A stretch of DNA of 64,000 nt from Sipunculus nudus (GCA_026874595.1 CM049308.1:21861867-21925866); one strand, 5' to 3'. Numbered from the stretch's first letter, positions 12,001 to 27,000 are shown. The notes: generated from the letters alone by a model not told the origin. Numbers and translations: made by a program.

Positions 12001-15000
12001 TGCCGTAACCACGTACCAAAAAGTCACATACTTTAATATCGCGAAAGGTATTACCCCCTCCAGCTGGCGTACCTCCTGCCAACTGCTCAATAACTTACCT
12101 GCACGTCTCCCACTTAATCTAAATAATGTCCCTCTATTTTCTACTTCTGAGCACCCCCAACGATCACACACTATCTGTTCGATGGCAGCAACCGCTTTTT
12201 GTAAGGTCCCGGCTTCATGATATTCCCGTTCTGCTTTTCTAGTAATGTCCCTACATTTCTGGCACCTACACTGATGAGTCTGCAGTAAGTGCAGTCCCTC
12301 AGTCCTGCCCTTCCCCCACATTCGGATATACTTAAAAAATTGTTCCCTCCTATCATGCGACATCAGCCGCAGTCCTGCAGTCCGGATTCTCTCCTGACAC
12401 CACGCTTTGTTCGGACAGTCAACAAAATGATTCTGTAAGGTATACCACCCTTCCGATGGCCTTGCGGCCGGATGTCGCCACACGGGTGGAAACCACGGTA
12501 TGTGGCCACCACAAAAACGACAAATCTGTCTCTGCTGACAGTTCATGCACTCCCCGAGCCGACAGCCATAGCTTGCGCATTCAAGACTTGCCATATTTTT
12601 TTCGAACAGGCAAATGGGCAGATCTCTCCCATGAACTCTATATATATACCCATTGCTTTCATACCCTTTCTGTACTTTTAATTAATAACGGCTTAACCCG
12701 ATTCAAATATGATTCTTTGGCGTTATTTAACTTGTCCCCGGTGTGTTGTTCATCTTACTGTGTATTTGACCCGGAGTTCAAATTTTGAGCCCCAGGGATA
12801 TGTTATGTGGTAAGAGGTGTTAATATCTATTATAATTAATTACTGATTTTAACGCAATATTTTGGTACACATAAGATCAGTTACCAGTTCAGTAGATGGA
12901 AAGACAGATAGAGCGACAGAGAGAAATGATAATAGCCTAAATTGGTGTACCAACGCATTGTCTACCATTGTAAGACAGGTGTTTGGATTCCGATCTCCAT
13001 ATGTCGGTTAGCATATAGGTTTAGAAAAGAAGCTGATAAATGAGTATTTTAATGGACATAAATTCTGAATGCAGACAACCAGTGATTACTATAGACTGGT
13101 ATAATTGTTATAGCCATGTGAATGTAAACTTAATCAAGTAAGCCAAAATAGATTCTGTTATTATAGGCATCAGCAGAAGCCAGGTTTAGATCTGGATGAC
13201 AGGGTAAAATGATATAAAAGTCAAAGGTACGGTGAATACCGGCCTGCGCATGAGGCAGTAATTTAGGACCGGAAAACTGTACTAAAAGTGAGTCAGTAAG
13301 TAGCTGGGTCACACAGAATTGATCAGGAGACAAATATATACCCTGAATATATTAATGACTGGAATATAATGATATTACATGAGCTTTAGGTAAAACAAGG
13401 AAAAAGTTTGTGCGTAGGCGAAAGCCGAAGCCATATATGGTTATCTAAACATACAGGTATGTCATAATGACACACATCCAATATCCAATAGAAAAAGTGT
13501 AAGATGATGTAAAGGTTTGTGACGTAGTAATACTGATACAAAATCCTGTGTTGGGCTGGGAACTGGCAGACAGACCCACGCCATCATCAACATGTAAACC
13601 AAGACAACTGGAAATAAAACAGCACAATATCCAACTTGGACTGTCTCAGTTATTCACCTGACGCGCCGTGTGACTGTGTTATGGCCAGGGAAGAACTCCC
13701 CTAATTCCCCGTTATAACAATACAGTGATCTCATTAGCATATCATGTACAATATCAATGTATATAGCAAAGGCAATAGACTGATATTTTAACAAACAGAT
13801 GATCATTCATATCATAAATAAATCAAAGTTTGATATTACAAATAATATAAGATCTGTTATTTATCTGTCAACAATCAGGATTTCAACTTCTTTCAACTCC
13901 CTTGAGTCAAAGAAAAATTTTAAGATTTTGTGCAGACATTAAATCACAGACTACCAATAATCACCTCAACTACAAGCCATCAGTTTAACTTAGTCCTTTT
14001 ACAACCGATTCAGGATCCATTCAGGATTTGACTGATTTTAAGCATCAATATTCCGGATCCATGCAGGACATGACTGATTATTAAGCATCAAGATTCCGGA
14101 TCCATGCAGGACATGACTGATTTTAAGCATCAAGATTCCGGATCCATGCAGGACATGACTGATTTTAAGCATCAAGATTCCGGATCCATGCAGGACATGA
14201 CTGATTTTAAGCATCAATATTCCGGATCCATGCAGGACATGACTGATTATTAAGCATCAATATAACTTATCAAGTAGAACTGTAGCTAATTATATAGAGA
14301 GATATAAAATACCATGTTGATCTTGAATAAACATTTGTTAAAAAACAAATACAAATATAGATACAGCTGGTACTATCACAATTATCACAGAACAAAACTG
14401 TATCTATCTACCAATCAATCAATCAATCAGTCAATCAGTAAGTGAGACAAAGGAAGCAGTTCCTCAGGTTTGCAATATTAATCTTGACTGATCAGATTTT
14501 GCATTCACTTGTTTTGGTAAAGTGGTCATGATACGTCAATATGTCAATTAATTTGACAATACCCCCCATAGCGTTTTACTGAGATACACGGCAACTGTGT
14601 CATAATGCAAGGGCCCTCTATCACAGTGCTTGTGTTTTTACTTAATAGTTTTGTTTTCACAGACAGCAAATATGACTGCATATTCAAACCTGGGTTGTCA
14701 ATCAATATGGGGCTATATTTATTGCTTGCAGCTAAAGAAAACCCTTGTAATGTTAATCTTCAGAAAAAGACTAGCAAAAACCAAGTACTATCATTTAAGT
14801 AGGTAATCTTAACTTCAGATATTGAATTTTTCAAAGCTCAAGGCTGATATAAACAATACTGAATGTGAACATTGATTTTGAGTGCTGAAACACTTGATCA
14901 AGGCTGACTGTACATTGCTCTGGTTCTATATTGTTCACATGTCAAAACAGACCAGTTTTGCTGATCACAGATGTTAATATCTAGTAATGAATGTATCACT

Positions 15001-18000
15001 TAAAGGCAATTATACTGGACTGATAAGGCCTACTGTGAGTAATGATCCCAGTCATACAGAAAACTGCAAGGCAAGGGCCATGCATTCCAATGCAATGAAA
15101 AATTTGTACAGCGCTGGTAATTCTGGACTACATAGCCAGTAATTGTAAAATTATTTAGGCGAGGTGTAATTAATTAAATAAAAGAATATGTATGATTGCA
15201 CAAACAAAAGTGTGAATCCCATCTCTATTGTCACTGCCATCATTTTCAGTGTCTCATCTGACTTGGCTGTCATTCACATACCCCCTTGGAGACATGTATG
15301 TGTGCAACAAACATGCAGGGATATTTACCAATATACTGAGTGATAACGAGATCTTTTTCATACACGGTAAGTGTTCTTAGAAAGCACATGAACTTATTTA
15401 ACACCTCATTTGGTTTATTTAAGTAACAATGTATCTGTAGACCTCGTGGCATAGACAAAAATTATATAAATATTTGCATACTCATCAAAATTTACAGTGC
15501 TGATTTCAACACTGGAAAGATGCCATTCTGATATCTCAAAAGATTCTCTTACATGTATATCTAAAGGGCAAATGCCACTGGTTAAAATTATAATCAAAAG
15601 TTGTTTATGAAAAAGCTGCAGTCACACTGAAGTGCATGCAATGTTTTTTTTTAATATAACTTTGAATTATTCTCCAATTCATGGGATCTATTTGCATGCA
15701 AAAGTTCTTGGATCTCAGCTGAATTTCAACATCACATCTATCAAAAATATTAGGAATAGAAATTATGACTGATTACAGAAGGAAAAGAATGTGCATGGCT
15801 TCCCAAGAAGCACCCACGTAAAAAATAAACTAACCAAATTTTATGTTCATATTTAAATAAATATGGAAAACTGAAAAAAATTAAAATGTTGGGAAAATAT
15901 ATAAAACATTTGTAGAATGGAAGTTGTTGACTGACTGTCATATTAAATTGAATGACCCCAAAAGTTCTCACATTAGAGCTTTTAGATGATTGTAATCAGG
16001 AGCTTTTGTCAAGATCTCGCTGATATTACATATATCATGAAAACAAGAGCACCACAAGAGTGCATATTATATGCCTTGTGACCTTTGACCTCATTAAATC
16101 TGAGTGAATTTTGCTGAGAATTAAATTAAGAGTGACTTGGATATAGGACACAGGAAAGGACTTGGATAAAGTACACAGGGAAGGACTTGGCTATAGGTCA
16201 CAGGAAAGGAAAGGATCTAAGTTTAATGTCTGCATCACCAGGAAACTCTTCATAGCACTGTTTATTAGAAGACAAAATTAAAAAGGCTTTTAAATTTACA
16301 ATATTAAATTAAATGTATTAAATTCAAATAAACAATCTTATGTGACCTTGACCTACAGACCACTGAACTGCCACTGAATGACAGTGAAAGTGATACAAAC
16401 CATAGTGACTAATAGTAACTTCTACTTTCATTCAAATCACAAGAATGAGACTTCAGATCTTTCCCTTGTTTCAACAATTAGTGTCACAGTCTGATTCCAA
16501 TTGATCTGTTTAATCCACAGCCCAATTAAAGAGTGTAGTATTATCTCTTAAACAAACAGGAAATCAGATGAGTGTGGTACCCCAACATATGATGGTGATA
16601 ATTGTTGACACAGTTTCTACTTATATTGATTCTGCAGTTTCTTCCATGACAGAATCACTGATAAAGACCAATAGACAATGTTTTGATTGACACCACTTTA
16701 ACACGATATGTGTAGTTTCTTGTTTCTGTCAATAATTAGTTTGTGGGGTACACAAACACAAATAACATGCATCTAATATCAATACTGCACCAACCTGACA
16801 CCTTAAGACCTCACTATCCACTGTACATTTTATTCTTCTCAATCAATTGAACCAAGACATGTTTAAACATCACTTTTCATCAATGTTTAAGAATCTCAAA
16901 ATGATCATTTCTCTAGAAAATCTGTGTACCTTTGGACCATTATAATTGCTGATTTACCTGTTAAATAAGTTTTTCATAAGCAGGGGTGGTAATAACTCCT
17001 TTCTGCCTGTATCAGACAGGCAAACGTGTAATGAAAGGCATTTTTCATTTTGTACCAATCTGTTGGAAAGGTGTAGCAGTAACAAACACAACACAAAAAC
17101 AGGTGGTCTTTCACAGAGTCCCTGTATTTCCTATACTTTCCTATTAAAAATGGTCTATAATTTCTTATACTTCCTAGCATTTAGGCCCCCATCTCCTATA
17201 TTTTTCTTGTTTTTTTTTTCACTTTTTTTCAATCATGTTTCTGATATAACAGTGTGGCTGAAAGTTTAATATGCTGATAGGATGCATCTTTAGTGAAAAG
17301 GCAATTAATCTGCGGAAACGCAAACCTGTAATAATGCCTTCCAGTTGGAAAGATGAAAAAACAAAGTAAAACAATCCCGGATAAGCATAAAAATCTGTTA
17401 GTACATCAGTTGTACTATCACTACTATTGTATAATTTGACTGTGTGACACGAGCTACAGTGTGTGTAGGAGGATGTGTTTGCTGTCTGCCTATATTTGTC
17501 AATCATCTGGTATGTCACAGGCAAAGAGTGTTAGCTAAATACAAAGACAAGTAGGGTCACACGCATGTCAATCAATCATCAAATGAGTATTTAAATGAGT
17601 ATTTAAAATCAAAATTTTACTGGTCAGATTGAAAGCAATCTAACAGAAACAGTATTATTTGATATATAATGCTATGAGCAATACGTCATCATTCTTAACA
17701 AACCAGCAAAGTTATAGCAACAGCAAGAACCCCCAGTCATTTATCTGTACATCAAAATTTCTCTGTTGGGAACACTGATTTTTTTTATGTCTTAGTCTAT
17801 TTAGCAGGACTGCACTTTCTCATTTTATGTTCTGTTTTAATCTAAGGGGTAAATTCCTCTGAAAGGTGAAACTATATTCCTATACAATTTTTAAAAATTT
17901 AATTTCAAACATGAAGGGCCATGATGAAATAACAGCTGAAACAGCCAAGAGATAGATCTGCATAAATCTACTGAAAGTTGTAGGTGTTGTGGGATTGAGA

Positions 18001-21000
18001 AAACAATTTATCTTACCAAATTTTCAGATCTTATCCTCCCAACCACCAACCCTCTCTTTATACTTTTGTTGAATAATAAACGAGAACACTGACAGGTCAG
18101 GAAGGGCCCTACAAAAGGCTTGTTGCTTTCCAGCGCAGTCTGAGTGATGCTTGAAAAATATTATAAAGGACCTGATTATGTGTGGAGACTGACTGTAAAC
18201 AATATTTAAATAGTATTTACATTTTTTTTTAACATTTTAATCACTGTCAATTTTTACATTCTTTTAAACATTTGAATCACTGTAAATTTTTACAAATTTT
18301 TAAACATTTGAATCACTGTAATTTTTTACATTTTTTTTAACATTTGAATCACTGTAAATTTTACATTTTTTTTTAACATTTGAATCACTGTAAATTTTAC
18401 TTTTTTTAAACACATTTTTATCACTGTCAATTTTTACATTTTTTTACCACTGTCGATTTTTACATTTTTTTAACATATGAATCACCGTCAATTTTTACAT
18501 TTTTAACGTTTATATCACTGTCAATTTTTACATTTTTTAACATTTGAATCATTGTAAATTTTTACAATTTTTTAACATTTGAATTACTGTTTATTTTTGC
18601 ATTTTTAAACATTTGAATCACTGTCAATTTTCACATTTTTTAACATTTGAATCACTGTCAATTTTTACATTTTTAACATTAGAATCACTGTCAATTTTTT
18701 AAATTTTTTAACATTTGAATCACTGTCAATTTTTACATTTTTAACATTTGAATCACTGTCAATTTTTACATTTTTTAACATTTGAATCACTGTCAATTTT
18801 TACATTTTTTAACATTTGAATCACTGTCAATTTTTACATTTTTAACATTTGAATCACTGTCAATTTTTACATTTTTTAACATTTGAATCACTGTCAATTT
18901 TTACATTTTTTAACATTTGAATCACTGTCAATTTTTACATGTTTTAACATTTGAATCACTGTCAATTTTTACATGTTTTAACATTTGAATCACTGTCAAT
19001 TTTTACATTTTTTAACATTTGAATCACTGTCAATTTTTACATTTTTAACATTTGAATCAGTGTCAATTTTTACATTTTTAACATTTGAATCAGTGTCAAT
19101 TTTTACATTTTTTAACATTTGAATCACTGTCAATTTTTACATTTTTAACATTTGAATCACTGTCAATTTTTACATTTTTTAACATTTGAATCACTGTCAA
19201 TTTTTACTTTTTTAACATTTGAATCACTGTCAATTTTTACATTTTTTAACATTTGAATCACTGTCAATTTTTACATTTTTAACATTTGAATCACTGTCAA
19301 TTTTTACATTTTTTAACATTTGAATCACTGTCAATTTTTACATTTTTAACATTTGAATCACTGTCAATTTTTACATTTTTTAACATTTGAATCACTGTCA
19401 ATTTTTACATTTTTTAACATTTGAATCACTGTCAATTTTTACATTTTTAACATTTGAATCACTGTCAATTTTTACATTTTTTAACATTTGAATCGATGTC
19501 AATTTTTACATTTTTAACATCTGAATCACTGTCAATTTTTACATTTTTTAACATTTGAATCACTGTAAATTTTTACAATTTTTTAACATTTGAATTACCA
19601 TTTATTTTTGCATTTTTTAAACATTTGAATCACTGTCAATTTTCACATTTTTTAACATTTGAATTACTGTCATTTTTTACATTTTATAAACATTTGAACG
19701 ACTGTCAATTTTTACATTTTTTAACATTTGAATTACTGTCATTTTTTACATTTTATAAACATTTGAATGACTGTCAATTTTTACTTTTGAATCACTGTCC
19801 ATCTTTAACTTTTTTTTACATTTGAATCACTGTCAATTTTTACATTTTTTTAACATTTGAATCACTGTCAATTTTTACATTTTTTAACATTTGAATCACT
19901 GTCAATTTTTACAATTTTTTAACATTAGAATCACTGTCAATTTTTACATTTTTTTAACATTTGAATCACTGTCAATTTTTACATTTTTAACATTAGAATC
20001 ACTGTCAACTTTTAAATTTTTTAACATTAGAATCACTGTGATTGGTATATTAAAATGTAGGAGTGCAGCATCCCTAGTACCAGAGGCAAAATTACATCAG
20101 ATTTATTAAACTTAAAAATACCGTACTTTCCTTTGGTGATAACCTAACTTTAGCATTTTAATTAGTAGTTTAAATACAGATAGTAAAAGGTGACAGGAAA
20201 AACAAGAAATCAAGTCATACTATAAACAAATCATGGAAACTTTAAGCACCAAAGCTCATAATAGTGGGTCAGCTATACAGCAATTATATACACTAACAGA
20301 CTATGCAGGGCTAGGGCCAGAAACCAGAAAATGATGCACATATTTAAGACACATCAGTGAATATAATAATACAATGAACTGCTAAGCAGTGGCAGATTTG
20401 CAGAACAGAGAAGTTCAAAGAATGAAAATTCTTGCTGGCTAATCAATTATACTGATAAAGGGATAATCTATTATTGATAATACTAGAACATTCCCATTGG
20501 AAGACACAGAATGCTTGACAGGTCCTTGAGGAAAAGGTTAGACCTGATATTGACACTTTATATCGTATAATCTGATCCTCAATTCTTTATGAAATATCAA
20601 AATGTATATTAGCATTTACAGTGCCTTAGAGCCATCATATTTTAATACAGTGAATTTGGCACTTAAATAAAAAAAATTATTTAACAGGCTTTAAATAACC
20701 ATGACAGTAAAAAGACTAAACCTCTCAAGCCAGTCAAGGGCCTAGCTTAGGACTTATCCTTGTCAAAAAGGCATTGCTATTGGACCCTGTACATGAAGCT
20801 CTGAAGTTATAGCCCAGATGATTACTGTAAAAAAGTTGTGTTGTCTTGAATGTTGACAGAACCTCAAATATATCATGTTTTAACTTTGTTTGACCTATTT
20901 TGTTCTGTCGTAAATGACCAAAAAAAAAAATAAATCATTTGACCTGTACAGATAAAGCTTAACTAAAGGTGATATAAAACAAAATAAACTTTTCCAAAGT

Positions 21001-24000
21001 TCCAACAAATATACAGATTTCATGCCAAAGGTCTTTTACAGGTTTTCAAGGATATAAATTTGTATTATCAAAGATTTTTTTGTACCATCTCCTTTTCACT
21101 TCTATATAGCCGTTCAATCCTCACACTTTTTTCATGTATACCATTTCAATGTATAAGTCTAATTCACAAAAAAATAATAAGATCTTTGTTAATGAATTAA
21201 AGCATTCCGTTCTTCCCTTGATCTTCTATAGAAAGATACAGGTGTTTCAAAGGAATTTTTTATGATAAGCTAAAATCAAGCATATATGACCCTTAGATCA
21301 GTACAAACCTCATAAAAATATGTGGAAAGAATTTCTTCAGACCACAAATTAAAATGAATGCACGAAACGCTGAGGTAACCTTATAGAGCAGGTTATTTTT
21401 TAATGATGTATGTTGTGATCATGTTCCGCATGACACTTCCTGTAATATAATACTGAACACTGCATCTTCATTTTTACTGAATACCCAGATAACACAACAA
21501 CATTGATCTAGCACTCAGAATAAAGACATATCACTTACACATGAGAGAGTGAGTACTACCATCAATGAAACCTCTGTAATAACATCCTCTGTTTGGCTAT
21601 TCATAATGAATGAAAGTTTATTAAACAGAGAACAAATGTATCAAACAGTAATAAAACCCAGTCACGTAGACCAGAGTGGCTCATCTAATATGCTCAAAGC
21701 TTTCATATTACCAACGGTATTGATGTTCCATCACTTCAAAGTCTCTTGAGTATATTTCATTGATCCAGACTGGTTAAAAAAATATACAATCATGAAAACT
21801 TGTGAGGCATCAAAATGGCACATTCCTGTAGCTTAGGAAATGGAATAAAAGATGTTATTGAACTTACTTTTGGAAACCATTATTTTTTTTAAACACAAAA
21901 GATAATTGTTTATGCAGAAAAGGCTATTTATTGTGGGTTAAAGAATCTAACCAACAGTTATGTACAAATGCTAGGTGTGAACCAAAGTCCAAACTATCCA
22001 AGTCCAAGTCTAGGACACTCAATTCTAAATTGGAGTCCTTGATGCTTAAGTCCAAGTCCATCTTCGTGGATTCAAAGTCATGCGGAACACAATCCATAGT
22101 CTAATACAAAATCTATTTATTAAATGAACATCAAATGGAAATTTGAGCACTAAATATATTTAAATTAAAAAAACTTATTTAACAGGCTTTAAATTAATGT
22201 GACAGTAAATATAAAAAAAATCTCAAGGGCCTAGCATAGGACATTTCCTTTTCGTAAGTCCTTTGAGTCCAGTCATGTTGAACACAATCCAGAGTCAAAT
22301 ACAAATCTATTTATTAAAAGAACTTTAAATGGAATTTTTAGATTATCATGGGTAGTTTCATGCAAGTTTATACATGATTTTTACTTGAATGTTTTGTTAC
22401 ATTTAGCTCCTGATGCAGAACTAAAGCTAGGTATATTAAGTAAATATATATATATTGTAAGATTCTGTTAGGAGCTTGAACATGTATATATATAAGTCCT
22501 TATAGAATGTGGCAGAGCTTTTTTCTTCTGGACTCAAAATGGACTCAGCCTGAATTTTATGCTTTTCTTAATATGTAATTTTGATAATAAGTACCACCTT
22601 TGGGGATGAAATTAATAAGACATTATTGTTCAAATAGATGTCAAAGCCTATCAGCAGTTCAGTGAAGGCCAAATCTTATAAAAATTTGTTCACACTTTAC
22701 CTGTGATAGTTAATCAAGCATTTAAGTTCATCAGTTGTCAAAGAAATAATGACCAGTTCAACAGGCATGTTAGGATAGAAATCCAAAAAGAAAGGGGAAG
22801 ACAAATAGGAAGAGCCAGAGATGGACACCTTGGGTGTGTTTTGCATACTAGGATGGAACAGACTGCATGATAAGAATATTACTAAGTTATGGATCTACCA
22901 CTATGTTATAGATATGTCACCTCAACGTGTGACCAGCAGAAATTACATCTGTCAAAAATCCAACAGCTGACCTAGGATTGTTCTATTAATGATAAAAATT
23001 TTACAAATGTGATTTCCCACCAGAATATGCAGCTCTGATGCACATGCAGCTGAGATGTGTATTCTTATATTCAACAGGATCTGGTATCTGTGATTTTTAT
23101 CTGTGAGACTGAATGTGACGTTCAATGGAATAAACTACATGTTAAAGATACAAGGACTTCTCTCTTAGCCATCAGAACCTACTGTACAACAATATAATAA
23201 AGTTATAGTTGAGTCTAATACCAGCAAAGGGCACTGCATCCTATTCTTGAGTTTGAGAAAACTTTATGATTGTCCAGAATGTTCGCAGGTAAAACAATTC
23301 ATTTTTTAGGCTTGCCACCTGCAGGGTGGGCAGACATATATCAATGACTAAAATAGAAAGTTAATAATAGACAGACACATATATAAGGTAACCAAAACGT
23401 GACAGTGTGTCATGTTCTCCTTACATTACTATTACTACAGAACATGTCACATGTCACGGTGGCGTACACCCACACGGCCACAATGCAACAATAACCATGC
23501 TGAGCACTTAATTACAGACAGATGCACCAACACAAAGCCACAAAAAAATTATAGTCTTATTTTCAGTGACAACTTATACCTGAAACCAGTTTATATAAAT
23601 GGCAAGCCAATCTTATGGCCACCATGCACGAATGACCAAAATCAGAAGTTCATAGGTTTATGATGCAGTTTCACACCAGTAAGTAAACACAATTGTTTTA
23701 TCAGATATCATGGCTTGAATGGTCAGAACTAAAATTAACCTTCTGAGGATGTTGTTCCAGCCTGAGGGAGGGGAATTGTCTAACACTAATATTGATAAAG
23801 CAAATACTAGTGGCTAACACACTGACAGCCATCAGCCTCAGGCATGTTATAATAATGGGCCACCCATCCAGTTCAGCTTTAACAGCATTATCAACCAGAG
23901 ACATCTGGTGACTGATATCAAAACCATTTTAATGCATTATAATATATACACTGAATTAAATTTGTCTTTAATCAACTGAATTTGTGTAACATAATAAATA

Positions 24001-27000
24001 ATATTGTGAAAATTAGTGAAAAATATGCATTAAAAACAAAAACAGAGGTCGGCTTACCTTTAAAGGCCTCAATATCTACTCCTTTCTTGAAGTAAGAGAA
24101 GAAGGCCTGGAACAAAATGAATATGTAGTAAAGCCTATTATTACTTTCTTTTAAATTAATGATTATCTCTTGTAGAAAGAAATTCAGCAAACAAAGGTCA
24201 CAGTGTCACATTAATATTCATTAAATCAACTACCCATGAACACACATCCTGCAGTCAATGGTTGGCCGGTTCTGATTTGCTGTGTAGCTATAATTTCTGA
24301 TGAGGGGCAATAAAAAAAGGCTTCAGTGTTTTATTTTCATATATTTTGTTGGCATATTCTTAAAACAAAAGTAGACAGGGCAAGTTTGGCATTTTTAATC
24401 TAAAGACAGTCAAAGACTCATTATGCAGCAGCTGGTTCAGTTTAAGTGTGCTTAGTATTAGGGCTGCCTCCAGCCAAAATGCACCCCTTTTTGTCTGCTG
24501 TCCCCTATGATTCTTTGAACAATAACTTAAAAAATATACAAATCTGCACCAAAGTTAAATCACTTCTTACTGAACCCATGCCCCACAATCCTTCAAAATT
24601 CTATTACAATTAATTAAGTATTAAGAACTTTATGCTTCTTTGTGGACAAGAAAGGTAATTTTAAACTTTCATATGAGGAAATCACATCCTTATATTGAAA
24701 TTGTCATCAAATAAGTCAGATGCAATGTAGGATAATTGACTATTATATCACACCGGTAATACTGTCTCATTGTCATAACAATTTGTTTGAGTTATGGTAG
24801 CTGGTGTTTGTCAGCCAGAGGGTGCATCATGCTCCATCGTCGACCCTCTCTACCCTTCTTGTACAATGGGGACCTTACAGGTGGTTGACACTGCTGCTCT
24901 CCAGGTGGCCTCACTGACTTTCAGCTTTTTACTTTAATTAACCCAGTGTAAAGTAAGGGTTATAGTTTCACTCGATTCTGATCATGTGTGTGTCCTGAAT
25001 GAAGCAAGGGTTACTGTTTTCATTTGATTCTGTATGTGTGTGTGTCAAGGTCAGCAATACCACAATTTCACAGTGTTTTTCAAAATATTTTCAATGAAAA
25101 TCTTTCAAGGAATAATATAGATTTTATTAACATTCCAAGGCACCAACTTTGTACGCATGGTTTGAGTCCCCATATCATCAACATATAAAATTTCCAGAGA
25201 TCTCAGCAGGAGGGGTCTCAAACTACCCTCCTACCCTGAAGTCACAGCTTGGTTACTCTTTGAATTAATCATCAGTCAGTCAGAGCCTCAAAGTGATGGC
25301 CGTTTAACAATTTTAATAGACCTTTAAAACATAAAATCTCCAAAAATTCTTCATGACTTTCATTAATTATTGTGGCAGCAGGGACAAAAGAGATTTCCTG
25401 TTTGTTTGTTTGTTTAATACATGTTTGTTGTCAATATCACTAGAGATTTTCAATGAATTTCAATGAATTAGTGAAAGGGCAGGTAATGAGTGGATGAAAT
25501 TTTCAGTTGATTTTTGAGTGAACCTGGATGTGGCCAGGGATGTGTGTTCTCTTTCTAGTTTCTCCTTGATTAACCTAGTCATTAACAGAGAATAACATAC
25601 ACAACAACCCTCAAAAGTACATCATTTTATATAATCATAAATGATCTATGACTAAAGAAACCATTTAAAGGTGCCCATTCAACTACCTTTTAAAAAAGAA
25701 TTTCCCTCAGTGTATATATATTAATGTTCTAAGGGTAATTTTGGTTGTGAACAGTTCTTAAAAGGCCTTCGTGTTTGTAAACACAGCAATGTTGTAAAAC
25801 TGGAAAAACATGTAAACTAAGGTGGTAGGTTGCATACTGTGGTTGGCTTCATATTCGCGAGGCTGAAATTTCGCGATTTTTCCATTTTTAATGTTTTGCA
25901 AGGGTTTCATTTTCGCGATCTCACAAGAACCTACTAGTATATCAAATCTTTGGCAAAACCATATACTTTTGTGTTTTATAAAATGAGAATAGGTCATGCG
26001 TTTGTGACATTTTCTTATATAATGATGGGCCAGTACACACAGCATAGGTGGTTTAGTTCAAATTTAAGGCTTAAATTTCCCTATACCGTCAAGGATGTAA
26101 TTTATTAAAAAAATTCTCTCTGTTCTTACCTATTACCATACAAGTATTGATTACACTAAATAAGAAGAACATTCTCAATTGGCCGATTATTCCCGAGGGT
26201 TTCATTTTCGCGATTATTTCCCATGCATTCGCGAATATCGCGAAATTAAAACCCTCGCGAACAAAAAGGCAACCACAGTATACCTGGAGGTTGAAAGGTC
26301 CCTTGTTGGAAAACACCATTTGCAAAGCTCTGGCTTATCTGACATGCTGCCAGATGCCTTTGTTGAATTTATTTTCATTATTTTGGCAGGCCCCCACATA
26401 TTGTATACACCTTAATATAAACAAATCAAGCAGCCTGTTTGTTGTGATATTCACATTTCTGGCCTACTTTTATAAAAGCTACAAGGGATTACCTTTATTT
26501 TATAAAGGTCAGACAGGTGATTGGGCCCCTTTAAAATGATGGTGAACTTACCGAACATTCAAAACGGATAGGCTTTGTATTGGAGGTAAATGATGCCGCA
26601 AAGACTTCTTCACTCTCACTCCCATCATTCCACTGAGCAAGCAGATACCCAGAATACACTTCAACACCAGCCTCCTTCAGGGAATTCAACACCGCCTCTG
26701 TCACAGTGGAATTGTTGAAACATGATGGCTGTAAAACAATAATTCTAAAGGTAAGAAACTTTTTTAAATCATCCTTGGAAGAAGCAAAAAATGTTATCAG
26801 AGAAATTTTAAAAGGCTAAAACTATTGCCTGTAGATGATACTGTCTCCTTTATGAGAATGAAGTATATTTTATGACATCTACTTTAGAAATATTTGGTTT
26901 GTTCTTATGATTAACTGTGTAATTTTCTGGAGGCTTGACCATTTTTATACGGTCCACTATAACACACCAGCAGTAAGGATACTTATCAGAACTCACTGTA

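Larger units (their letters stand above)
9925..13719 (-). mobile_element. Non-autonomous LTR retrotransposon, recent insertion
   Basis: Two direct repeats begin TGTTATGTGG at 9925 and 12801 and run collinearly for about 815 bases with no difference that I can see. The full copy ends in ATAACA at 13719, giving TGTTAT...ATAACA termini. The 4-bp flanks match: ATAC at 9921-9924 and 13720-13723. On the minus strand, six bases after the full LTR comes TGGGGCTC, a plausible primer-binding site, though the tRNA is not identified. No gag, protease, reverse transcriptase or integrase is visible in the 2.06-kb interior. The only sizeable frame is the Cys-rich ORF at 11968-12594, also on the minus strand. 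The downstream LTR lacks its first ~104 bases, so an internal deletion reaches into it. Confidence 0.85.
9092..24057 (-). other. CFAP61: CFAP61 intron 22 (about 15 kb)
   Basis: This is the largest CFAP61 intron mapped. It contains the LTR element (9925-13719), the 42-bp minisatellite, a truncated pearl-like repeat and the 1.85-kb satellite. The remaining parts are AT-rich with no exon visible: 9092-9924, 14441-16040, 16226-18190 and 20041-24057. A direct repeat of about 90 bases links 20665-20765 with 22160-22255. Confidence 0.8.

Noticed and set aside
9925-13719. Reading the LTR element as plus-strand
   Set aside because: The sequence before 12801 is not purine-rich. The TGG primer-site candidate and the only large ORF both support the minus strand.
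18190-20040. CRISPR-like regular repeats
   Set aside because: There are no distinct spacers. The units are contiguous, AT-rich and in a eukaryotic intron.
19625-20109. Two open frames with repeated Phe/Leu-rich motifs
   Set aside because: They are translations of the 33-bp satellite.
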